Source of the DNA: Desulfobulbaceae bacterium
GTDB taxonomy: Bacteria > Desulfobacterota > Desulfobulbia > Desulfobulbales > Desulfocapsaceae
Assembly: GCA_026988015.1 (NCBI GenBank)
Contig: JALSMA010000042.1
Span: 1-47,354, forward strand
Length of the DNA stretch: 47,354 bases
Reading direction: 5' to 3'
Shown: in pieces, positions 6,115 to 12,298 of the stretch
Layout of the letters: each line of letters begins with the position of its first letter
How positions within the stretch are numbered: position 1 is the first letter of the stretch
Made by a program: the position numbers and the translations under genes
The notes under the pieces: generated by a model
Told to the model about the DNA's origin: nothing
The model's input: the letters and a program-made list of their open reading frames with translations, nothing else
The model's database searches: none

Positions 6115-8580
6115 CTAGTTATTGCTTTTAGCCTTGGCTTTCCGCTTTCGTGGGGGAAACTCAAAGCTTATTTTCCCTGCCTTATTCATGAGAAGATAGG
6201 CATCAAAGGGCCTTTTTTTCTTGGAAATAAATTTGGTTATCAGTTCCGTTTTGCCATCGGTAAGTAACTGCCTTATGTGGTCTCCGGTGATGGCACGATC
6301 GAGGATGAATTTTGAAACCTGCAACCCCTTTTCTTTGTCGCCATCAAGCTTTGATGCTGACATATATGCTGCTGGAGTTTCAAATACCGGGGTGTCATCA
6401 ATGGGGGAAAATCCCAGGGGGGCAGTTTTCTTAATGGCTTCCACGTCAAGGTCGTCAATGGAATCGGCAAAGAGAAATTCGATTTTGTTATTGTTTAGAC
6501 GAACGGATGCTGTGAATAGTTTACCGCGTTTGCTCCTGAAATCGCTATACGGCCCCAGGGTCTTTCCCTTGATGAGACTGACAATTTCTTCCTGAGACAT
6601 GATCCGTCCGCCCAGTATTTTCCTCAGGGTGATCTTTTCGTCTTCCGAAATATAGGCAGTGGGGGTTTCCAAAAAGCGAGTCTCACCCACAGGGCTGAAG
6701 GGTGCTTCTGCCATTGGCGGTGATTTCTCAAATTCGCGAACCTGGGCAATGATATGCCTGGTCAGTTCCCGGATCTCCTCCATAAACTGTTTTCGGGTAA
6801 ATTTACCCTGGAGAATCTGGTTAAGTTTAAGCTCCCATTCCCCTGTCATCTGTGGTGAGGCAAGAACTTCAATTTTTAAAGCCTCCAGCAGTGACAGCAG
6901 TTCAAATGCCTTGCCGGTTGGGGTGAGCTCCCTGCCTTCACGCACAATGTATTTTTCTTTAAGCAGCTTCTCAATAATCGCAGCCCGGGTGGCAGGTGTA
7001 CCCAAGCCACTCTCCTTCATCGCCTCGGCGAGTTCCTCATCATCTACAAACTTCCCGGAATGCTCCATGGCAGAGAGGAGTGTTGCCTCATTGAATCGTG
7101 GTGGTGGTTTGGTCGCCGATTTCTCTTTAGAAACATCCCTGCAATGTACATCACTTCCCTCAGGGATCTCAGCTAGCAGTTTGTCGTTTTCCTGCTGGCC
7201 GTTTCCTTGGTAGATGATCTTCCAGCCTGGATCTGTCTGGATTTTACCTTCTGTGAGGAAAGTTTCCTTTTTTACTATGGAGATCCTTTTGGTGTTGAGA
7301 TAGCGGGCCGGCGGGAAAAAGACAGCGAGGAAACGCTGTACCACCATGGTGTAAATTTTTAGTTCTGCTTCACTCAGGGAGACTGGTATAAGGGTCGTAG
7401 GAATAATGGCGTGATGATCCGAAATTTTTTTGTTGTTGAAGATAATTTTGTTTTTTTTTAAGTATCCCTTGTCCAGTGCGGTACGGGCATGTGTTGACAG
7501 CTTCCAGTCCAGTTGCTGTTTGACGGTTTTTTTGACATTTCCCAGGTAATCTTCAGGAAGGTGTCGACTGTCGGTACGGGGATAGGTCAGAACCTTGTGT
7601 CGTTCGTAGAGCGCCTGGGCGATAGAAAGAGTGTTCTTTGCGGAAAATCCGAAACGGCCATTGGCCTCCCGTTGCAGAGATGTTAGGTCATAAAGAGCCG
7701 GGGCGCGCTGTGAAGACTTTTTGCTGGTGTCAGTCACCGCTGCTGGTTGATTAGTACATTTTTCAAGGAGTTTGTCTGCTTCCTTTTCCTGCCAGATTCT
7801 GTCTGCTCTGGCATGCTCGTTTTCGGGGTCTTTTTTGAAATCAGGATTGATCCATTTGCCGCTGTATGTCACCTGGTCAAAGGAGAAGGTCGCCTGGATG
7901 GTGAAGTAACTACGTGGCTCAAAGGCTAGACGAACCTGCTCTCTTTTAACAAGCAGGGAAAGGGTGGGGGTTTGAACCCTGCCACAAGGGGTGAGGAAAA
8001 AACCTCCCTTTCTCGAGTTGAATCCGGTGAGGGCGCGGGTTGCGTTGAGACCAATGAGCCAGTCGGATTCGGACCGGCACAGTGCAGCATCTTCCAGGGC
8101 ATGCATTTCTTCGTTGTCGCGAAGATTAGCAAAAGCCTCTTTGATCGATTCGCGGGTCATGGATTGCAACCAGAGTCTCTTGAAACTCTTTTTGGCAACT
8201 GACTTGTTCCAGACATAACGCAGGATGTACTTGAAGATGAGCTCACCTTCACGTCCAGCATCACAGCCATTTATGATTTCTGTGACATCTTTCCGGCGGA
8301 TCAGCTTCTGCAGTGCGTTTAACTGGCCTTTTGTTCCCTGTAATTCTTTTAAGGGGAATTCTTCGGGAATGATGGGGAGGTTATCCAAGGACCAGTTTTT
8401 GTATTTCGGATCTATCTCTTCCGGATACTGAATGGCAACCAGGTGACCGATGGCGTAGGAGACTATATGGGAGTCACTTTCGTAATGGGTCTTGGTCTTC
8501 TTGAATTTCCCGGGCAGAACCTTTGCAAGATCGCCGGCCACACTGGGTTTTTCTGCAATGATGAGCGTTTTGTAGGTCAT
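6115..8580 (-). CDS. topB: DNA topoisomerase III (type IA) with C-terminal repeats
   Basis: This 821-residue type IA topoisomerase opens with a Toprim domain (TLIIAEKPSVAGDLAKVL; later the acidic NGCDAGREGELIF). TPCGRVQTPTLSLLVKRE is typical of the TopB subfamily. The nucleophile is Tyr333 in LTYPRTDSRHL, and SDHHAIIPT follows. The enzyme passes single strands to decatenate and relax DNA. After the core there are two copies of the short topoisomerase C-terminal repeat (about residues 660-720 and 755-815, each with a LGxxISxEEIxxLIKGKT-like block then KRGKxFxAxLxLNxxGKIxFxF), where zinc fingers often sit in TopA. It heads the operon leading into rsfS and thrC. No good Shine-Dalgarno is seen before the ATG. 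Confidence 0.9.
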   Translation of the reverse strand: MTYKTLIIAEKPSVAGDLAKVLPGKFKKTKTHYESDSHIVSYAIGHLVAIQYPEEIDPKYKNWSLDNLPIIPEEFPLKELQGTKGQLNALQKLIRRKDVTEIINGCDAGREGELIFKYILRYVWNKSVAKKSFKRLWLQSMTRESIKEAFANLRDNEEMHALEDAALCRSESDWLIGLNATRALTGFNSRKGGFFLTPCGRVQTPTLSLLVKREQVRLAFEPRSYFTIQATFSFDQVTYSGKWINPDFKKDPENEHARADRIWQEKEADKLLEKCTNQPAAVTDTSKKSSQRAPALYDLTSLQREANGRFGFSAKNTLSIAQALYERHKVLTYPRTDSRHLPEDYLGNVKKTVKQQLDWKLSTHARTALDKGYLKKNKIIFNNKKISDHHAIIPTTLIPVSLSEAELKIYTMVVQRFLAVFFPPARYLNTKRISIVKKETFLTEGKIQTDPGWKIIYQGNGQQENDKLLAEIPEGSDVHCRDVSKEKSATKPPPRFNEATLLSAMEHSGKFVDDEELAEAMKESGLGTPATRAAIIEKLLKEKYIVREGRELTPTGKAFELLSLLEALKIEVLASPQMTGEWELKLNQILQGKFTRKQFMEEIRELTRHIIAQVREFEKSPPMAEAPFSPVGETRFLETPTAYISEDEKITLRKILGGRIMSQEEIVSLIKGKTLGPYSDFRSKRGKLFTASVRLNNNKIEFLFADSIDDLDVEAIKKTAPLGFSPIDDTPVFETPAAYMSASKLDGDKEKGLQVSKFILDRAITGDHIRQLLTDGKTELITKFISKKKRPFDAYLLMNKAGKISFEFPPRKRKAKAKSNN

Positions 8581-8677
8581 TTCGTTTCTATATTGAGTGC
8601 TTGTAGCAAGCAGGTTCAGTTATGGGCCGATATGGTCCGATTCAGAGAATGTCACTTTTCTTTTGCGACAGGCCTGG

Positions 8678-9277
8678 TTATCCGGTTACGGTTTTGACAA
8701 AATCAACAAGTGACTTGTGCCAGAGTTCGGGTTGCTCGAGGTAGCAGGGATGATTAGCACCTGCAAAGACCACAAGCTCTGAACCAGCTATCTCGCTTTT
8801 CAACAGTACACCGTTTGCTGGGTCTGAAATCTGATCATTTTCTCCCCATAATATGAGAGTTTTTGCGGGAAGATCTTGTAAGCGCTCCCGGTTTTCTGTC
8901 ACCCCCACAGATCCGACAAGGACTAGTCCGGCAACTTTATCCTGATTCTCCAGAGTATATTCAATGGCGTGTTTCCCTCCCATGGAAGGACCAACCAGGA
9001 TGGCCTTTTTGATATCCAGGGATTCAAGTATTCCGTTAATCACTTTTCCAGGGATAATCTCCGCCTCAGGGCTTTTACCGAATCCTGGAAGATCCAGCGC
9101 CACAAAGGGAATGCCCGCTGTGCTGACTGCATCCAGAGTGCCGAGTTCTTGCCAGGTTGCGGCTTGAAATGCCTTGCCATGAAGAAAAACAAGAGAAGTG
9201 GTTGCGGGTACCTTACTTTGGAGAATATTAATGGAACATCCGTCAATAGTAATGGTGGCGTTTTGAATTATTGTCAT
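8678..9277 (-). CDS. alpha/beta hydrolase, ABHD14/CIB-like
   Basis: This small 199-residue alpha/beta hydrolase has a complete triad pattern: the nucleophile elbow GPSMGG (GxSxG), an acid in WGENDQISD and a histidine in GANHPCYLEQPELWH. The oxyanion strand is VFLHGKAF. The combination F.ATWQELGTL, ALDLPGFGKS and G.NHPCYL..PE.WH.SL.DF closely recalls the ABHD14/CIB family known best from animals, where ABHD14B has been reported to act on acetyl-lysine. Bacterial function is not established. The gene is upstream of topB on the same strand, but a gap of about 100 bases separates them, so co-transcription is uncertain. Confidence 0.75.
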   Translation of the reverse strand: MTIIQNATITIDGCSINILQSKVPATTSLVFLHGKAFQAATWQELGTLDAVSTAGIPFVALDLPGFGKSPEAEIIPGKVINGILESLDIKKAILVGPSMGGKHAIEYTLENQDKVAGLVLVGSVGVTENRERLQDLPAKTLILWGENDQISDPANGVLLKSEIAGSELVVFAGANHPCYLEQPELWHKSLVDFVKTVTG

Positions 9278-9685
9278 CTATGTTTGTCAGGCTATGCTGG
9301 TTTATAGCTTTTATAGTTTATGTTCATGTATAGACTGAATCCTTGAGCAGTCGGGATCTATTTTTGCCACCGCAGCTGTTTTTTACGTCAAAGTTGCAGA
9401 TGTTGTATTAATCCCTTATCGGTTTGTCAATCGCTATTTGCAGGTTTTCGGGAAGCGGGTCTTGTGAAAAGAGTGGTTCTGTTGAGGTTGTCATTCTTAT
9501 TATGATACCGTAAATACAAGTTTAAATGAGAGCTTCCGTGTGGACTGTTTTATTTTTTACGGCTGGCTTTTGTTTTGCACGCAGTTTTGTGAGGTTTTTA
9601 GTGGGGATGCTTTTTTTGATAGTTAAGCAGAAGGATGGGATGGGGGCAGCGCCATGGGATGGCTTCCTCGGGTATCTGCAATTTC
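9278..9685. other. intergenic, no gene seen
   Basis: This stretch of about 400 bases between the divergent hydrolase gene and the tRNA promoter has no credible reading frame or strong hairpin. The start region of the hydrolase (minus strand) has no clear Shine-Dalgarno or consensus promoter. The base composition is T-rich on the plus strand near 9540-9620. Confidence 0.5.
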
Positions 9686-9714
9686 TTGACAGTGTGTGAA
9701 ATTTATGTTCTATT
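9686..9714 (+). promoter_or_regulatory. sigma-70 promoter of tRNA-Gly / rimP-nusA-infB operon
   Basis: A perfect TTGACA (9686-9691) is followed after 17 bases by TCTATT (9709-9714, 4/6). The predicted start near 9721 would leave a 5' leader of about 16 bases before the mature tRNA at 9737, as is normal for a tRNA transcript. Confidence 0.65.
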
Positions 9715-9736
9715 CCCTGATTGGAACGGGATATGA

Positions 9737-9812
9737 GCGGGTGTAGCTCAGTTGGTAGAGTACAAGCTTCCCAAGCTTGGGGTCGCGAGTTCAAACCTCG
9801 TCGCCCGCTCCA
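9737..9812 (+). tRNA. tRNA-Gly (anticodon CCC)
   Basis: This 76-base cloverleaf folds by eye. The acceptor stem is GCGGGTG/CGCCCGC (one T-G wobble), then a T discriminator and an encoded CCA. The D arm is GCTC/GAGT, the anticodon arm is CAAGC-TTCCCAA-GCTTG with anticodon CCC, the variable loop is GGGTC, and the T arm is GCGAG-TTCAAAC-CTCGT. Anticodon CCC reads the glycine codon GGG. The acceptor sequence and discriminator U73 fit glycine identity. The tRNA is the first gene of the rimP-nusA-infB transcription unit, the place held by metY in E. coli. Confidence 0.95.
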
Positions 9813-9880
9813 GTGTTGATGGGTATGGTGTTGCCAGCCCATTGATGCCATACCGCCCTCTGAGGAGGCAGCGGCTATGA

Positions 9881-9905
9881 AAGTGGGCTCTGCCCGCTTT
9901 TTTTT
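9881..9905 (+). terminator. intrinsic terminator/attenuator between tRNA-Gly and rimP
   Basis: An eight-pair hairpin AAGTGGGC-TCT-GCCCGCTT is followed by an uninterrupted run of eight T residues. It sits 70 bases after the tRNA and 45 before rimP. An additional stem GGTATGG/CCATACC (9822-9828 with 9848-9854) precedes it. Because no second promoter is obvious before rimP, it probably terminates only part of the transcription and so separates high tRNA output from lower operon output. Confidence 0.8.
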
Positions 9906-9948
9906 ATGCCTTATTTAATGAGGCAGGAGCAAAATCGGACAGGGTAGT

Positions 9949-10404
9949 ATGAGTGACTATGTTATAGAAAAGATTCAGGAGTTTGTGGGGAGCCTTCTGC
10001 CTTCCATGAATCTTGAGCTTGTTGAAATACAGTATCGTCAGGAAGGTGAGGGCTGGGTGCTCCGGTTGTTCATCGACGGTCCTGATGGCATCGGAATTGA
10101 TCAGTGCACAAAAGTGAGCCGGGAATTGAGCTTTTTTCTCGATGTTGAGGACCTGATTCCTCATGCATTTAATCTGGAAGTATCATCTCCTGGACTTGAG
10201 CGGCCCTTGCGTGAACTGAAGGACTTTAAACGTTTTACTGGAAAGAAGGCCCGGATAAAACTTCGTCATCCCATTGATGGACAAAAAGTGTTTGTAGGGC
10301 TGATTGGAGAGTGTGGTGAGCACGGTTTTGATCTGCTCTCTGAAGATGGAAGCAGGGCCCACTACCTGATGGACCAGGTTAGGAAGGCACGGCTGACCTT
10401 GTGA
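9949..10404 (+). CDS. rimP: ribosome maturation factor RimP
   Basis: This 151-residue protein has the RimP/YhbC/DUF150 hallmarks: an N-terminal alpha/beta domain with LELVEIQYR...GWVLRLFIDGPDGIGIDQCTKVSREL, the DVEDLIPHAFNLEVSSPGLERPL signature and a C-terminal SH3-like domain starting about residue 95. RimP is needed for 30S maturation and binds uS12 and the 16S rRNA. Length is normal for the family. An AGGG Shine-Dalgarno lies just upstream of the ATG. It is the first protein gene of the operon. Confidence 0.95.
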   Translation: MSDYVIEKIQEFVGSLLPSMNLELVEIQYRQEGEGWVLRLFIDGPDGIGIDQCTKVSRELSFFLDVEDLIPHAFNLEVSSPGLERPLRELKDFKRFTGKKARIKLRHPIDGQKVFVGLIGECGEHGFDLLSEDGSRAHYLMDQVRKARLTL

Positions 10405-10494
10405 TTGGAGCTGGCGTGCCACCTGACATAAGTAATAACAGATGAAAATAGCTCTTGGAAAGAGAAACAGAAAATATATAAGATAACAACAATC

Positions 10495-10595
10495 TCAGGG
10501 AAACCTGAAATTTCGAATTGTCAGTAACAACGGCTTCTGCTTTGGGAAACCCGATAGCAGGAATTGCTATACTGCAATGAAAGATTGTTTTTTTT
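10495..10595 (+). promoter_or_regulatory. structured leader before nusA, attenuator-like
   Basis: The 203-base gap between rimP and nusA contains TCAGG-GAAA-CCTGA (10495-10508, GNRA loop). Three short, mutually exclusive stems follow: ATAGCA/TGCTAT (about 10555-10570), ATTGC/GCAAT (10563-10567 with 10574-10578) and CAAT/ATTG (10575-10578 with 10584-10587). The last is directly followed by T8 and then by the nusA ribosome-binding site. The arrangement resembles an attenuator, but the stems are short and the function is unproven. Confidence 0.35.
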
Positions 10596-10607
10596 GTGGG
10601 GAATAAC

Positions 10608-12017
10608 ATGCTATCGGATTTAAAACGCATCATTGACCAGATCTGCAGAGATCGGGGTTTTGATAAAAAGCTTCTGATTGAGGCCATTGAGGAAGCTGTA
10701 GAGTCAGCAGCCAAGAAAAAACTGGGCTCCAGGCGTGATATTGAAGTCCGCTTCAATGAGGAGTTTGGTGAGGTTGAGGTCTTTCAATTCCGTACAGTTG
10801 TGGCGGAAGTTGAAGATGAGCAGACTGAAATTGCACTTGATGAAGCGCGCATACTGGACCCTGAAGTGCAGCTTGAAGATGAGCTGGGCGAGAAGATGGA
10901 AAACATTGAGGATCTTGGTCGTATTGCTGCTCAATCTGCAAAGCAGGTTATCATTCATAAGATGAAGGATGCGGAACGTGAAGTTATTTACGAGATGTTC
11001 AAAGATCGCAAGGGAGAGGTTGTCAGCGGTATTGTACAGCGTTTTGAGCGTGGCAATATGATAGTAAACCTTGGGCGTACCGATGCTATTCTACCCCGTG
11101 ATCAGCAGATTCCCAAACGTTCTTTTAAGCAGGGCGACCGTATCAGGGCATACCTTGATGATGTGCGGCAAAATGCCAGAGACTCCCAGCTTATTCTGTC
11201 ACGAACCTGTAATGATTTCCTGGCTAAGCTGTTCACCATGGAAGTTCCTGAGATTGCAGAGGGAATTGTCGAGATCATGGGTGTGAGTCGTGAACCTGGC
11301 TTTCGGGCTAAGATTGCAGTAAGTTCCCTGGAAACTGATGTGGATCCGGTTGGTGCTTGTGTTGGTATGAAGGGTTCCCGGGTTCAGAATGTGGTTCAGG
11401 AGTTGCAGGGAGAGCGCATAGATATCGTTCCCTGGAGCCCGGATCCTGCAAAATATGTCTACAATGCATTGGCTCCTGCCCATGTGTCTATGGTCATGGC
11501 CGATGAGGAGGCAAAGACTCTACTTGTCGTAGTGCCAAATGATCAGCTCTCCCTGGCCATTGGTCGTCAGGGGCAAAATGTCCGCCTGGCTTCCAGATTG
11601 CTTGGGTGGCGTATCGATGTGAAGAGTGAACAACGCTACGCAAACCTTGAAGATCCTGGATACCAAGGCCTTCTTTCCATTGATGGTATTGAAGAACCAC
11701 TGGCCGACCAGCTTCTAGGGCGTGGTATTTTCTCCATAGAAAAACTTGCTGAAGCAGCGGTTGATGATCTTATTGTTATTCGTTCACTTGACGAGGAGCA
11801 GGCACAGCAACTCATCGAGACTGCTGCAAGAATGGTTGCGGATGGACTGGGGACTGTTGTTCCGGAGGCCGACACGGAAGAGGCTGGTACAGAGGAGGTT
11901 GGTACAGAAGAAGATAACACGGAAGCAGCTGATATCGATGAAAATGGTGAGAAAGCGGTTGCCCAGGTGGAAGTAGACGAAATGGAAAGTCAGCCTGCAG
12001 AGGATGAACAGAAATAA
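10608..12017 (+). CDS. nusA: transcription termination/antitermination factor NusA
   Basis: This 469-residue protein contains the N-terminal RNAP-binding domain (about 1-125), then S1 (GEVVSGIVQRFERGNMIVNLGRTDAILP, about 130-200). KH1 has its GxxG loop in VGMKGSRVQNV and KH2 in IGRQGQNVRLA. One helix-hairpin-helix (AR-like) repeat lies around residues 350-410. A Glu/Asp-rich tail of about 60 residues closes the protein. It binds the RNA polymerase flap and nascent RNA to control pausing, termination and antitermination. I place the start at the ATG at 10608, 5 bases after GGGGA, rather than the GTG at 10596 that lies within the ribosome-binding site. The 3' end overlaps the next gene by 14 bases. 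Confidence 0.96.
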   Translation: MLSDLKRIIDQICRDRGFDKKLLIEAIEEAVESAAKKKLGSRRDIEVRFNEEFGEVEVFQFRTVVAEVEDEQTEIALDEARILDPEVQLEDELGEKMENIEDLGRIAAQSAKQVIIHKMKDAEREVIYEMFKDRKGEVVSGIVQRFERGNMIVNLGRTDAILPRDQQIPKRSFKQGDRIRAYLDDVRQNARDSQLILSRTCNDFLAKLFTMEVPEIAEGIVEIMGVSREPGFRAKIAVSSLETDVDPVGACVGMKGSRVQNVVQELQGERIDIVPWSPDPAKYVYNALAPAHVSMVMADEEAKTLLVVVPNDQLSLAIGRQGQNVRLASRLLGWRIDVKSEQRYANLEDPGYQGLLSIDGIEEPLADQLLGRGIFSIEKLAEAAVDDLIVIRSLDEEQAQQLIETAARMVADGLGTVVPEADTEEAGTEEVGTEEDNTEAADIDENGEKAVAQVEVDEMESQPAEDEQK

Positions 12018-12234
12018 AAGAGCTCAGCCGCTCCGAACCTGTGTCGTTTGCCGCAAGCGGAGCGCTAAAAAATTGTTGCAGCGATATGTGTGGGACAAAG
12101 ATACGGCTGATGTGGTCTTGGATCAGCAGCAGATATTGACTGGAAGAGGGGCATATTGCTGCCTGGACGGGACCTGTCGAGATCGTTTTCTCGGCAGGAA
12201 ACAGGGGTGGAAGAGGGCTTTTCGATTGAATTGA
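12004..12234 (+). CDS. rnpM: YlxR/RnpM-family RNA-binding protein
   Basis: This 76-residue protein has the YlxR (DUF448) core: the RTCVVCRKR opening, a conserved ...L.RYVWD segment, and the GRGAYCCLDGTCRDR signature. Family members are small basic RNA-binding proteins. The Bacillus protein (RnpM) was described as a modulator of RNase P. Position between nusA and infB is the standard one. The start codon overlaps the end of nusA by 14 bases, and the only nearby purine-rich stretch (GAGG) abuts the ATG, so translation is probably coupled to nusA. Four cysteines (CVVC and CCLDGTC) could bind metal. Confidence 0.88.
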   Translation: MNRNKRAQPLRTCVVCRKRSAKKLLQRYVWDKDTADVVLDQQQILTGRGAYCCLDGTCRDRFLGRKQGWKRAFRLN

Positions 12235-12298
12235 ATTTTTGTAGAGTTGTAAAAAATATTGATGTTTCTTAATGGAACGGGAATGACAGGAGTAGGGA

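Noticed and set aside
9522-9851. 109-codon frame on the minus strand across the tRNA
   Set aside because: It reads the complement of the tRNA-Gly and its leader; no ribosome-binding site and no protein-like conservation.
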